From an uncultured Acidimicrobiales bacterium (GTDB lineage Bacteria; Actinomycetota; Acidimicrobiia; Acidimicrobiales; Aldehydirespiratoraceae), in assembly GCA_951812975.1 (NCBI GenBank), contig CATOTC010000005.1, positions 1-64,000 on the forward strand: a DNA stretch of 64,000 nucleotides, in the 5' to 3' direction. Shown here piece after piece: positions 46,001 to 55,070 of this stretch. A model generated the notes under the pieces. It searched no databases. It was not told the origin of the DNA and was given only the letters and a program-made list of their open reading frames with translations. Made by a program: the position numbers and the translations under genes. Every line of letters begins with the position of its first letter. The first letter of the stretch is position 1.

Positions 46001-47149
46001 TCAGGCCAACACTTCACGCAATTCGGTGTCCGCGATCAACCGGTCCAGATCCCTACGCAGGACTCCAAGCTCGTCGTAGGCGCCGAGGTCGGCCGCAGCC
46101 CCGGCGAGGTCCTGCAACTGGAAACGGACCAGGGCGCGGTAGACCAGGGCATCGGCACGGGTCGGGTCGGCCTCGAGGACCGCATCGAGGTAGGAGCGCG
46201 CGGTGGTCATTCCCTCGGTGAGTCCCACCGAGGCGCGGGCGACGAACCAGGCGAACGAGACCAGCACGTCGGGATCGTCCCCCGCACTCGAGAGCATCGC
46301 GTCGAACAGCACCAAGCCTTCGCTGAGCCGATCCGTGGAAGCTAGGTGTTCAGCGGCGAGGACCATGTAGCGCACAGGGACCTCGGCTGGATCGTAGGCG
46401 GCTCCCTCAAGCACGGGAGCAGCCAGCGAAACGGCTGCAGTGCCCGCAGCGGTCGCAACGTTCACGTCGAGCCCTTGAGACTGCACCAACTGGGAGATGA
46501 AGGCCGGGCTGTCGATCCGGTCCAGCGCCCCAAGATGATCGCTGGCGGCCAGCGGTTCGCCCGCCTCCAGAGTCAAAGACGCCGCGAAGACCCGAGCGTC
46601 GGGGAAGCTCGGGTCAGCCGCGACCGCCTCCTCGACGAAGTCGCGGGCCACCAGAGGGTCGCCCGCGAGATTCGTGAGCCAGCCGCGATAGGTCAGCGCC
46701 TCCGCGTTCGACGGCTCATCGACCAACACGTCGTCGTAGATCTCGATCGCCCGCGCCAGGTCCTGGTCTCCCATCGCCTCGCGCGCATCGAAGAGGCGGG
46801 ATCGCACCGACTCTCGAATATTGCCGGTGATCTGGTCGTTCGCTCCGCGACTGCCCGAGAGGTCGGCCAACACCACGCCTGCGAAAGTCGCCAGCAGCCC
46901 TATGCCCAGGACCCAGAGCACGATCCTGGCCCAGGGCCGCTCGGTTCGGACACTGGCCTCGCCACGGCCCTTGAGCGCACGGATCGCGTCCGCCGCGCGG
47001 GCGACATAATGCGATCTCAGTTCAACGAAGTCGCCTTCGTCGAGGTCGCCCGCCTCGTGTTCGGCTTCAAGGTCGCTGAGCGACCCCAGAAGGAAGTCCC
47101 GCTCACGCTCCAGGGCGGTTTCGCGGCTCTCAGCCATCGCCTCGCTCAT
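46001..47149 (-). CDS. ccmI: CcmI-like TPR protein
   Basis: The 382-residue product starts at ATG 47149 and overlaps the ccmH end by 20 bp (a second ATG at 47137 is possible). The N-terminal cytoplasmic helix ERDFLLGSLSDLEAEHEAGDLDEGDF is the CcmI pattern. One membrane helix (IVLWVLGIGLLATFAGVVLA) follows, then TPR-like repeats (about 130-375). CcmI chaperones apocytochrome c to CcmF/H. Confidence 0.85.
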   Translation of the reverse strand: MSEAMAESRETALERERDFLLGSLSDLEAEHEAGDLDEGDFVELRSHYVARAADAIRALKGRGEASVRTERPWARIVLWVLGIGLLATFAGVVLADLSGSRGANDQITGNIRESVRSRLFDAREAMGDQDLARAIEIYDDVLVDEPSNAEALTYRGWLTNLAGDPLVARDFVEEAVAADPSFPDARVFAASLTLEAGEPLAASDHLGALDRIDSPAFISQLVQSQGLDVNVATAAGTAAVSLAAPVLEGAAYDPAEVPVRYMVLAAEHLASTDRLSEGLVLFDAMLSSAGDDPDVLVSFAWFVARASVGLTEGMTTARSYLDAVLEADPTRADALVYRALVRFQLQDLAGAAADLGAYDELGVLRRDLDRLIADTELREVLA

Positions 47150-47744
47150 CGACCTGTGTCGGATCAGTCTGCGTTGGGCCAGCCTGCGTGGGATCAGCCT
47201 GCGTCGGATCGGCAGAGGCTTCGGTCGGTTCGGCACGGGGCTGCGCGCTGGTGGCGTCGGTTTCGCTGAGGAAATCGGCGACCAGTCGCTCGTCCGCTGG
47301 AGTGGCTCCTGCCTCGATCTCGCGCCGCCAACGCCTGAAGACCACAACGAGGCCGGCGAGCGCGCCGGCACCCGCAACCACAGGAAGTATCCACACCAGA
47401 CTCGACAACCCGGAGGCGGCGGGCGTGTAGTCGTTACCGGGGAAAGCAGCTTCGAGCTCGGCAATGATGGACTCGTCACTGCGGCCCTCGTCCACCCGCC
47501 TGGCTATCTGCTGGCGGATGTTGCGGGCCACGACCGCGTCCGATTCAGCGACCGACTGGCCGTCGCACACCGGGCAGCCGAAGTTCTGCGCCAAGGAGTG
47601 GACACGGTCAGCGTCGGTACGGGGAGCACCCTCATCAACAGCCCCGAACAGGAACGCTGATCCGCCGACCACCACAACACCCAACCAGGCCAACAGACGG
47701 CGGGTGATCCTGGAACCCATCGCCGAGCCGGCGCCGCGGGTCAT
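47130..47744 (-). CDS. ccmH: CcmH/CycL-type haem lyase subunit
   Basis: The 204-residue product has an N-terminal membrane helix and the redox motif FGCPVCDGQSVAESDAVVARNIRQ near residue 56. A second membrane helix (WILPVVAGAGALAGLVVVF) and an acidic Gln/Thr/Pro tail of imperfect TQADPTQ repeats follow. CcmH reduces apocytochrome c. The start overlaps ccmG by 4 bp. Confidence 0.92.
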   Translation of the reverse strand: MTRGAGSAMGSRITRRLLAWLGVVVVGGSAFLFGAVDEGAPRTDADRVHSLAQNFGCPVCDGQSVAESDAVVARNIRQQIARRVDEGRSDESIIAELEAAFPGNDYTPAASGLSSLVWILPVVAGAGALAGLVVVFRRWRREIEAGATPADERLVADFLSETDATSAQPRAEPTEASADPTQADPTQAGPTQTDPTQVDERGDG

Positions 47745-48295
47745 GCTCGGGACTCCTCGATGTAGGCGCCGATCACATTCTCGATCTGGGCCCGAGTGAC
47801 TCCACCGATGAGCTTGTCGACGACCTCGCCGTTGTCGGCAACGATGACACTCTCTGGCACCAGCGCCACGCCGTAGGCCACGGCAATCGATCCTGTGTCA
47901 CGCGCAATCACGGGCCAGTCTCCTCCGTTGGATTCAAAGAACCCGGCCACGTTGGAAGCACTGTCGTCGAAGGCCACCGACACGACCTCGGCGAATCCGC
48001 TCGGCGCGTAAGCCTCGTGGAAACTGACCAGCTCCGGGTGTTCGCGGATGCAGGGCACGCAGGTCGTCGAGAAGAAGTTGACCACCACGAAACGGCCGCG
48101 TTGATCGTCGAGGTCGAACACGCCGCCGTCCACCGTCTCACCGACTATCGACGGTGCCAGTCCGCCCCTGTCCACCACCCCGGTATCACGGTTCGGTCCG
48201 GTTTCGCGTGTCGCGAACAACAAGAGCAACAGCAGCAACACCACCGCGACCGGTGCGACGATCCAAACCGTACGCCTCGGAGTCTCAGCAGTCAT
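47741..48295 (-). CDS. ccmG: CcmG/DsbE thioredoxin-like protein
   Basis: The 184-residue product has an N-terminal membrane anchor (about 9-28) and a thioredoxin fold. The active site is NFFSTTCVPCIREHPEL near 90 and the cis-Pro segment GVALVPESVIVADNGEVV is near 145. It keeps the apocytochrome haem-binding cysteines reduced. ATG at 48295 overlaps the ccmF stop as ATGA. Confidence 0.93.
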   Translation of the reverse strand: MTAETPRRTVWIVAPVAVVLLLLLLLFATRETGPNRDTGVVDRGGLAPSIVGETVDGGVFDLDDQRGRFVVVNFFSTTCVPCIREHPELVSFHEAYAPSGFAEVVSVAFDDSASNVAGFFESNGGDWPVIARDTGSIAVAYGVALVPESVIVADNGEVVDKLIGGVTRAQIENVIGAYIEESRA

Positions 48296-50289
48296 GGCAC
48301 AAGCTGCTTTGAACGCCGTGTCCCGCTGCCAGAAGCGCTGTCGGCCCGGGCCGAGACCGGCGCGGTGGGCGAGAGGCGGTTGCCGGGCACGATCGCCAGC
48401 AGCGTGCCCGCGGCCATGACGAACCCGCCAATCCAAAGCCACACGATCAACGGCTGAATCGTCACCCTCAAGAAGATCGTCTGACCATCGTCGGACAACT
48501 CCGTGATCGACAGGGCCACATCGTCGGTCAGAGTGGATCGAACCGAGGGAATGCCGATCAGCCGGCCTGCGAAGTCGTAGACGGCGATCGCCGGTTCGTA
48601 CACCTGCCCACCATCGACACGCACCGCAGCCTGACGTTCCACCCTGTTCGGAAACTCAACCACTTCAGTACCCAGGAAGGTGAACGTGTGACCCGACATC
48701 TCGACGGTCTCACCGGGTGTCATCTCAAAGATCTCCTGACGCACATATGCGTTGCTGGCAGCCAACGCGACCGCGATCAGCACCACACCGAGATGCACGA
48801 TCATGCCCCCGTTGGTGCGGCCCACCACCCCGCGCCAACCCTGACGGCGCGTGGCCAGAATGATCTGACGCATCGCTGCCCCGCCGGCGAAACCCCCGAG
48901 CCCGAACGCCAGCAGAGGCGCCCAACCACGGGCCCCGAACAACACGCTCAACAAGATCACTCCGACTCCCGCCCAAGCAGGCCAGATAAGCCTCTCACTC
49001 AAGACGCCCGCAGAGGCCTTGCGCCACGGCAGCACCGGCGCCATAGCCATCAAGAAGAGCAGCACGAAACCGATCGGCATGGTCATCCGCTCGAAGTAGG
49101 GGCTGCCCACCGTGAGCGTGCGCCCGTCGAAGGCCTCGACGATCAACGGGAAGATCGTCCCCAGCAACACCACGAAAGCGAACGCCGCGAAGACCACGTT
49201 GTTCATCAGGAACGCGCCCTCCCGCGACAGCGGAGAGTCGATCCGCCCCGGCGCCCGGAGTTCATCACCGCGCCAGGCGATCAAACCCAGAGAGACCACC
49301 ACGATCAGCCCGAAGAACGTCAAGAACCACGGTCCGATACCCGACTCCACGAACGCGTGCACCGATTCGAGCACGCCGGACCGCGTCACGAACGTGCCGA
49401 GAATGGTGAGCGAGAAAGTCGCGATGACCAGCGACAGGTTCCAGACCCGCAACATGCCCCGCCGTTCCTGCACCATCACCGAATGAATGAAGGCCGTGCC
49501 GGTGAGCCAGGGAAGCAACGAGACGTTCTCCACGGGGTCCCAACCCCAGTACCCGCCCCAGCCCAGAGTCTCGTAACTCCACCAAGCGCCGAGCATCACC
49601 CCCAGCGTCAGAAAACCCCAGGCCATGACCGTCCAGCGCCGCGTGGCGAGCAGCCATCCCTCCCCCACCCTGCCCGTCGCCAGAGCACCCATCGCGAAGG
49701 CGAAGGGAACCGTGAACCCCACGTAGCCGAGATAGAGGATCGGCGGATGGAACGCCATCAGGATGTGGTTCTGCAGCAGCGGATTGGGGCCCGGCCCGTC
49801 AAAGGGCTGCCCGTTGGCGAACGGCTGCGGGTCGAACGAGACGAACGGCCTCGCCGGGCCGACCATCAGCAGGAAGAAGAAGGAGCACACGACGAAGAGG
49901 GTCAGCATCACCCAGGCCATCATCGGGTCGTCGCCGCGGCCGCGGAACTTGATCACAACCGCCACGACGTAACCGCAGAGCACCAGCGTCCACAGCAGGA
50001 TCGAACCTTCCAACGCAGACCAAAGGGTGGCGAAGTTGAACAGTGTCGGCGTGCGCGACGAACCGTGGGACGCCACGAACGAGACCGTGAAGTCGCGGGT
50101 GATCAACGCCCGCTCCATGACCAGGAACGCACCGGCCGCCGCGGCCATCATCACCCCCACCAACATCGCAGAGTCACGCCACCAGCCGCGGCGCCGACCA
50201 AGCAGCCCGAGGACCACTACAACGACACCGGCCAGCGCGCCGGCCGCCCCCAGAGCAACGAACAGTGACCCCAGGGTGGCGTTGCTCAC
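48292..50289 (-). CDS. ccmF: CcmF haem lyase subunit
   Basis: The 665-residue polytopic membrane protein has the tryptophan-rich haem-handling motif ETLGWGGYWGWDPVENVSLLPWL near residue 240. HIMAFHPPILYLGYVGFTVPF-type segments and a periplasmic domain near 560-630 follow. GTG at 50289 overlaps the ccmE stop as GTGA; a TTG at 50298 is also open. CcmF joins haem from CcmE to apocytochrome c. Confidence 0.95.
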   Translation of the reverse strand: MSNATLGSLFVALGAAGALAGVVVVVLGLLGRRRGWWRDSAMLVGVMMAAAAGAFLVMERALITRDFTVSFVASHGSSRTPTLFNFATLWSALEGSILLWTLVLCGYVVAVVIKFRGRGDDPMMAWVMLTLFVVCSFFFLLMVGPARPFVSFDPQPFANGQPFDGPGPNPLLQNHILMAFHPPILYLGYVGFTVPFAFAMGALATGRVGEGWLLATRRWTVMAWGFLTLGVMLGAWWSYETLGWGGYWGWDPVENVSLLPWLTGTAFIHSVMVQERRGMLRVWNLSLVIATFSLTILGTFVTRSGVLESVHAFVESGIGPWFLTFFGLIVVVSLGLIAWRGDELRAPGRIDSPLSREGAFLMNNVVFAAFAFVVLLGTIFPLIVEAFDGRTLTVGSPYFERMTMPIGFVLLFLMAMAPVLPWRKASAGVLSERLIWPAWAGVGVILLSVLFGARGWAPLLAFGLGGFAGGAAMRQIILATRRQGWRGVVGRTNGGMIVHLGVVLIAVALAASNAYVRQEIFEMTPGETVEMSGHTFTFLGTEVVEFPNRVERQAAVRVDGGQVYEPAIAVYDFAGRLIGIPSVRSTLTDDVALSITELSDDGQTIFLRVTIQPLIVWLWIGGFVMAAGTLLAIVPGNRLSPTAPVSARADSASGSGTRRSKQLVP

Positions 50290-50831
50290 GCCTCGCAAAC
50301 CACCCCGGTTGAGTCCGCACCTTCATCACTGAGGGTCAACCGCTCGTCGTATTCTTCATCGTTGATGTAATCGTTGTCGTGCTTGACACGCATCCGATCC
50401 GACGAGAAGTGCCAGCCGTCGTTCGCGATGCCGCCGAATCCCTCGACGAATGGTGTCTCCTCGACCCAGGCGCCGTCGAGCACAACCGGCACATCCGGCT
50501 GGAACAATTCAGCAGGGTCGCCGTGGTGCACAACGTCAATCGCCGCGCCGCCGAAGGACAGACTGAACGCAACGACCGGTTCGTCGCCGTTGAAACCCTC
50601 GACGATCGAACAACCGATCGGCGCACCCTGCAAGGTGAAGCGCTTGCTGCCGATTTCTTCCCGCTCCTCGACAGCCTCGTCCGCGTTGTAGAAATACAGC
50701 GAGTCCTCCAAGAGGTTGAGGACCAGCACAACCACGGCCGCCGCAAGCGCCAGCGCAATCACCACCCCGATCCACGGTGCCCTGCGAGCACGCAGCGGCC
50801 GCGGCGCCCGGGGAGTCATCTCCCCGGTCAC
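50286..50831 (-). CDS. ccmE: CcmE haem chaperone
   Basis: The 181-residue product has one N-terminal membrane helix (IGVVIALALAAAVVVLVLNLL) and an OB-fold. The haem-binding motif KHDNDY (H-x3-Y) is near residue 152. DSLYFYNADEA and FVVL-type strands fit the family. An acidic C-terminal tail follows. GTG at 50831 overlaps the ccmD stop. Confidence 0.9.
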   Translation of the reverse strand: MTGEMTPRAPRPLRARRAPWIGVVIALALAAAVVVLVLNLLEDSLYFYNADEAVEEREEIGSKRFTLQGAPIGCSIVEGFNGDEPVVAFSLSFGGAAIDVVHHGDPAELFQPDVPVVLDGAWVEETPFVEGFGGIANDGWHFSSDRMRVKHDNDYINDEEYDERLTLSDEGADSTGVVCEA

Positions 50832-50998
50832 GTACCTGCCTCCTCAACCGATGCGGTGTCACTGGTCATCCAACGACGTTGCCCCACGGGGACCGCGGCC
50901 GACAGCCTGCGGCCCCGCAGCACCAAGCGGATCGCGTACAGCGCCCCGCACCCGAGGCTGACACCCCAACCCACCAGCAGATATCCGAGATGAGTCAC
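50828..50998 (-). CDS. ccmD: CcmD small membrane protein
   Basis: This 56-codon gene lies between ccmC and ccmE, with a GTGA overlap at each end. It has one membrane helix (HLGYLLVGWGVSLGCGALY) followed by a basic segment IRLVLRGRRL and QRRW. That is the CcmD layout, a single-span protein stabilising CcmC-CcmE. It is easily missed because it is short and starts with GTG. Confidence 0.85.
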   Translation of the reverse strand: MTHLGYLLVGWGVSLGCGALYAIRLVLRGRRLSAAVPVGQRRWMTSDTASVEEAGT

Positions 50999-51747
50999 AA
51001 GTTCGCCTCCTCGGCCGATTCTCCGGTTGCCTCGGCACGGCGCTGGACCAGCGCCGCCTCCAGATCAATGGAGCTGAGTTGATGCTCGAGCCAACCTATC
51101 CGGAAGCGGTGAATCATCGCCCAGACAAAGAACAACGCCCAGACGACGACCCCCACGAAAAGCGTGAACAGGGTCAGATCCTCGAGGTTGCCGTCGGTCA
51201 AAGACGACTTCTGGTGCAGCGTACGATTGGCCCACCACTCCACGGACCGATTGATTATCGGCAGGTTCACCGCCGCCAACAGGCCCACTACCGCGGCCCG
51301 GGTCGCCACCGCATTCTCATCGCCCCCCGCAGCGCGAAGAGCCAGATAGCCGACCATCATCAAGAAGAGGATCAGGTTGGTGACGATGCGCACATCGCCC
51401 CAGTCCCAGTACGTGTTCCAGGTCGGACGACCCCAGACCGAGCCGGTGAACAGAGTCAGACCGCAAAAGATCACGCCCATCTCCGCAGCCGAGTGGGCCA
51501 CGATGTCCCACCAGCGCGAACGCTTCCACAACCACATCACAGAGCCGACCGCTGTCGTCAGGAAGGCCGTGTATGTGAGGAAGGCCGAAGGTACGTGAAC
51601 GAAGATCATCCGCACCGCATCGCGCTGCTCGTCATCTTCGGGCGCACCGAAGAAACCGAGCAGGATCAGCGCCAGCACCCCGACGAGTACAACAAGACCC
51701 AACAGGCGCGTGGTTCGGCTGCCGGTGGTCGCAGCGTCAGTACTCAT
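50995..51747 (-). CDS. ccmC: CcmC haem exporter/transferase
   Basis: The 250-residue protein has six hydrophobic segments and the haem motif WGRPTWNTYWDWGDVRIVTNL near residue 105. Flanking histidines are in FVHVPSAFLTY and NRSVEWW...LHQ. It loads haem onto CcmE. It is separated from ccmB by 36 bp, one of the few gaps in the operon. Confidence 0.95.
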   Translation of the reverse strand: MSTDAATTGSRTTRLLGLVVLVGVLALILLGFFGAPEDDEQRDAVRMIFVHVPSAFLTYTAFLTTAVGSVMWLWKRSRWWDIVAHSAAEMGVIFCGLTLFTGSVWGRPTWNTYWDWGDVRIVTNLILFLMMVGYLALRAAGGDENAVATRAAVVGLLAAVNLPIINRSVEWWANRTLHQKSSLTDGNLEDLTLFTLFVGVVVWALFFVWAMIHRFRIGWLEHQLSSIDLEAALVQRRAEATGESAEEANL

Positions 51748-51783
51748 GTCGTCTCCGTTGCGCTCGGCTCGTCTCCACTGGGC

Positions 51784-52455
51784 TCATGCTTCCTCCAACA
51801 GTTGGCCGTATGCCAAGGTTCCCAACGCGGCATTGACGACGCCGAAACCGGCCAAGAGCCCAAGCCAGGACCAGCCGTCGACAGCGAGGACTCCGAGCGC
51901 GTCGTCGAACGCTCTCGAAGCGGCGATCAGCACCGGTGCCAGCACCGGCAGCAACAGCACCGGCAACACCGTCTCGCGAGCCCTGACGCCGGCCACCAGG
52001 GCGCCCAGAAGCGTGCCGCTGGCAGCGATACCGACGGTCGCCACCGCGCAGGTCGCAAGCAGCAGCGGCAGCGACTCGACCGTGGCGCCGTAGAACACCA
52101 ACACGCCGCCCACCATCAGAATCTCGACCCCGAGAATCTGCACCGCCACAGCGAGGGTCTTGCCGAAGAACACCGCAGAAGGCTCGATGCCCGCGAGCAG
52201 CAGGGCCCGGCAGGCACCGTCGGAGGTCTCGATGGCGGTAGACCGCGTCACAGCAACGACGGTCACGAACAGGACCGTCAACCAGAACAAGCCCGAAGTG
52301 GCCGCGTTGAGCACTCCACGGTTGGCATCGAGCGCAAAACCGAAAAGCACGAGGACGGTCAACGCAAAGGGAACGACCTGGCTCAAGGTGACGCGCGAAC
52401 GCCATTCGATTCGAAGATCCTTGTGGGTCACAAGCCAGACGTCGGCAAGCATCAA
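51784..52455 (-). CDS. ccmB: CcmB haem ABC transporter permease
   Basis: The 223-residue protein has six hydrophobic segments. It has the CcmB N terminus (VWLVTHKDLRIEWRSR), FALDANRG in the first third and LLAGIEPSAVFFGKTLAV. It forms a transporter with CcmA that releases haem-loaded CcmE. The start overlaps the ccmA stop by 4 bp. Confidence 0.93.
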   Translation of the reverse strand: MMLADVWLVTHKDLRIEWRSRVTLSQVVPFALTVLVLFGFALDANRGVLNAATSGLFWLTVLFVTVVAVTRSTAIETSDGACRALLLAGIEPSAVFFGKTLAVAVQILGVEILMVGGVLVFYGATVESLPLLLATCAVATVGIAASGTLLGALVAGVRARETVLPVLLLPVLAPVLIAASRAFDDALGVLAVDGWSWLGLLAGFGVVNAALGTLAYGQLLEEA

Positions 52456-53255
52456 CTTCCCCGTCCACCGGCCACACCCGCCACGTCTGTATCGACCGCG
52501 TCAGAATCGGCAGCGTCAGAATCGGCAGCGTCAGAATCGGCCACGTCTGAATCGGCAGCGTCAGAATCGGCCACGTCTGAATCGGCAGCGTCAGTATCGG
52601 CAGCGTCTGAATCGGCAACATCGGCGATGATCGTTCCTCCGGCAATCGTGACGCGTCGGGTCTTGAGTTCAAGCGTGCGGTCAAGCTCGTGCGACGCAAC
52701 CAGGACAGTGGCCCCGTCCGCGGCGGCCTCCGAGACGAGTCCGTCGACAAGGTCCCGACCGCCCTGATCGAGTCCGGCGTGAGGCTCATCGAGCAGCCAC
52801 AGTTCGGGGCGACGTAGAGCCACCCCCGCCAGCGCGACTCGCCTCCGCTGACCCGCAGAGAGTCGGCCCACGACCACATCGTGCAGACGCGCAGAGACAC
52901 CGAGACGCTCAAGCGCAGAGCCCACCGCTGTGAGTTCGATTCGCGAAGCCCTTGCCAAGAACTGGAGATTCTCGGTCACTGTCAAGTCATCGTAGAGGGC
53001 AGTGTCGTGACCAAGAAGCCCCACCGAGCGGCGAACCGCAGCTCGAGACTTGCTCAGATCGTGGCCCAGCACCACCGAACGCCCCGAATGTGGACGCAAA
53101 AGCCCTGCACACAGCCGTAGCAGGGTCGATTTTCCAGCCCCGTTAGGACCCTGAAGCAGCACGACCTCAGACGCGCCAACCTCAAGGTCGACTCCCGACA
53201 GAGCCGGAAAACGGCCAAGCAGCACGACCGCATCACGCAACGCAACGATGGACAC
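52452..53255 (-). CDS. ccmA: CcmA ABC ATPase with repetitive acidic C terminus
   Basis: The 267-residue product has an ATPase core of ~205 residues: Walker A GPNGAGKST near 37, signature RLSAGQRRRVALA near 132, Walker B LWLLDEPHAGLD and the switch SHEL. Beyond the normal end lies a ~55-residue tail made of DSDAA/DSDVA pentapeptides from a 15-bp tandem repeat, absent from typical CcmA. It heads the ccm operon and is divergent from a lipoprotein gene. Confidence 0.93.
   Translation of the reverse strand: MSIVALRDAVVLLGRFPALSGVDLEVGASEVVLLQGPNGAGKSTLLRLCAGLLRPHSGRSVVLGHDLSKSRAAVRRSVGLLGHDTALYDDLTVTENLQFLARASRIELTAVGSALERLGVSARLHDVVVGRLSAGQRRRVALAGVALRRPELWLLDEPHAGLDQGGRDLVDGLVSEAAADGATVLVASHELDRTLELKTRRVTIAGGTIIADVADSDAADTDAADSDVADSDAADSDVADSDAADSDAADSDAVDTDVAGVAGGRGS
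52483..52617. repeat. 15-bp tandem repeat, nine units, in the 3' end of ccmA
   Basis: Eight clear units of the GCGTCAGAATCGGCA type (from 52498) plus one diverged unit (52483) encode an Asp/Ser/Ala/Val pentapeptide array. The period is a multiple of three, so copy number can change without shifting frame. Confidence 0.9.
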
Positions 53256-53391
53256 AACAAGACGCTACCGCCTGATACCCCCAGCGGTCGGGCCCGCTAC
53301 CCCTGGCACCACGGTCCCACACCCTGCCAACGCCGAGCACAACCAGAGCCGCAACAACCCACACCCTGCGCGAGGGCGTAGCCTTCCGGCA

Positions 53392-53991
53392 ATGAGAGTC
53401 CTGCTTCGCATTGTGGTCGGCGCGGTGCTGTTCATGGCCGCGTGCTCCAGCGACACCGTGGAACCGCTCACGTTGGAAGACCCCGCAGAGTTCGTTTCAG
53501 AGAGGCTCGACGCCACCGAAGCAGAACCCAGGGCGCCCGATGCGGACTCCACAGCAGACCCCGGCCAGACAACGACACTCCCGACCCAGATACGCGGCTC
53601 GGTGATTAGTCGATTCTCGCTCGCTGTCGGCGACTGCTTCAACCGACTGGAGAAGCTCGCCGTCGAACGATCCACGGTCATCACCAGCCTCATCGACTGC
53701 GACCTGCCCCACGACCACCAGATCTACCACTTGCTCGACTATCCGGCCCCGCACCCGTCGATCTATCCCGGCGACAAGGTCATGAACGAGTTCGCCGTCC
53801 AGTCCTGTTACCGCGAATTCGCGCAGTGGGTGGGCAACGACTACGAGACATCGGAACTGGACATCGGTGTGATCACACCACCGCAGGCAAATTTCGAGGA
53901 CGACGCGTCCCGCTACCGTTCCATCCACTGCTGGGTCGAACGCCTCGACGGAGAACCGCTCGTCGGTGACGCCCACCAATCAGGCTGGTGA
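53392..53991 (+). CDS. Septum-formation-domain lipoprotein
   Basis: The 199-residue product, started at ATG 53392, has a lipoprotein signal (VVGAVLFMAACSSD) and a Thr/Ala/Asp linker. Its domain has AVGDCFNRL, CDLPHDHQIYHLL and SCYREFAQWV, resembling the actinobacterial Septum_form family (PF13845). Six cysteines probably form disulfides. It is divergent from the ccm operon. Confidence 0.78.
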   Translation: MRVLLRIVVGAVLFMAACSSDTVEPLTLEDPAEFVSERLDATEAEPRAPDADSTADPGQTTTLPTQIRGSVISRFSLAVGDCFNRLEKLAVERSTVITSLIDCDLPHDHQIYHLLDYPAPHPSIYPGDKVMNEFAVQSCYREFAQWVGNDYETSELDIGVITPPQANFEDDASRYRSIHCWVERLDGEPLVGDAHQSGW

Positions 53992-54103
53992 TCAGCAGTC
54001 CGCCAGGAATCTGCAGCGAATCCGCAGGATGAATAGGTTGTGCATCCGACACGGCTAGTGTTGAACCACCAGCTCGGTAGTGTACGAAGTCGGGAGGATC
54101 GAC

Positions 54104-55045
54104 ATGACAATTTGGATCCTGTTGTTGGCCGTGGTTATTGGTCTTATAGCTGGTGTTATCCGCGGAGGCGGCTTCCCCACAATCCTCGGTACTCGGATCT
54201 ACCATCCAGAGTTTCTTGCTTCTTCGATCGTCTGTGCATTCGTCGTCAGCGCGACCGACATAGATTCAGACGGCGTCATCGCCTTTGTCGCACTGGTCGG
54301 CGCCTTCGCCTTCACGCTCATGAACCTCCATCTGGTCGGCATGGTCATAATCTCGATCGGCCTCGCCCTCAACCTGTTCGTCTTCATACTCAACCTCGAG
54401 ACGCCAGTTCGACCGAACGCCTTGGTGGAGGCAGAAATCGTCACGGCCGAAGAACTTGAACGGGGCGTGAACATCTCGGGACACGTGGAGCTTGCCGACA
54501 GCGACACAGTGCTCGACATCCTCGGCGACACCTTCCCGATCCGTCTGGGCGAGAAAGTCGTCTCGATAGGCGATCTCATCTTCCTGGTCGGTCTGGCCAA
54601 TGTCACAGGCAACCTGATGCTCGGCAACCAAAGGCGACGGTACACATACGGCCAGTTCTGGCAGAGCGATGAGTCTGCGGAAACCGAACTCGAAGGCGAA
54701 GAGGCCGAGATCCCCATCGAACTGGATCTTGAGACTCCAGAACCGGCCAGTGTCTATTCAGAGCAGGCAAGCGTCTATGCAGATCCGGCGACCGACTACT
54801 CGGACACGGGCACCGCCTATCCGCAGTCGGGAGCCGAATACTCGGACCCTCCCACCGCCTATCCGCAGTCGGAATCCGGCTACACGGAGTCGGCGACCGT
54901 CTACCCCGAGTCGTACGACGAGTATTCCGAGTCGCCGACCGTCTATCCACAGTCGGCTCCGACCGCTCCGCAACCCCAGCAGCCGGAAGATCCAGAAGAT
55001 CCGGAGGATCCATGGTCCGAGCCTCCATGGAACCCCACAACCTGA
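54104..55045 (+). CDS. DUF5317-like membrane protein with repetitive Tyr/Pro/Ser tail
   Basis: The 313-residue product has ATG at 54104 with GGGAGG 8 bp upstream. Residues 1-180 hold about five membrane segments and the DUF5317-type sequence LNLETPVRPNALVEAE, then DTFPIRLGEKVVSIGDLIFLVG. The last ~110 residues are soluble and low in complexity, with imperfect YPQS/YSDP/YTES units and a Pro/Glu/Asp end. The function is unknown. Confidence 0.75.
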   Translation: MTIWILLLAVVIGLIAGVIRGGGFPTILGTRIYHPEFLASSIVCAFVVSATDIDSDGVIAFVALVGAFAFTLMNLHLVGMVIISIGLALNLFVFILNLETPVRPNALVEAEIVTAEELERGVNISGHVELADSDTVLDILGDTFPIRLGEKVVSIGDLIFLVGLANVTGNLMLGNQRRRYTYGQFWQSDESAETELEGEEAEIPIELDLETPEPASVYSEQASVYADPATDYSDTGTAYPQSGAEYSDPPTAYPQSESGYTESATVYPESYDEYSESPTVYPQSAPTAPQPQQPEDPEDPEDPWSEPPWNPTT

Positions 55046-55070
55046 GACTCGACTGATAAGCGCGTCAGTG

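Noticed and set aside
48688..50268. Long plus-strand open frame of 526 codons
   Set aside because: It is antisense to ccmF, is rich in His, Gln and Arg with no recognisable motif, and is explained by codon bias of the real gene.
52483..52617. Regular short repeats considered as a CRISPR array
   Set aside because: The units are contiguous without spacers, only 15 bp long and in frame within ccmA. The same reasoning excludes the repeats at 2855, 7518, 57657 and 60061.
51079..52767. Plus-strand open frame of 562 codons antisense to ccmC-ccmA
   Set aside because: The composition is low-complexity Arg/Gln/His and then Ser/Ala/Glu from the minisatellite; the minus-strand genes are certain.
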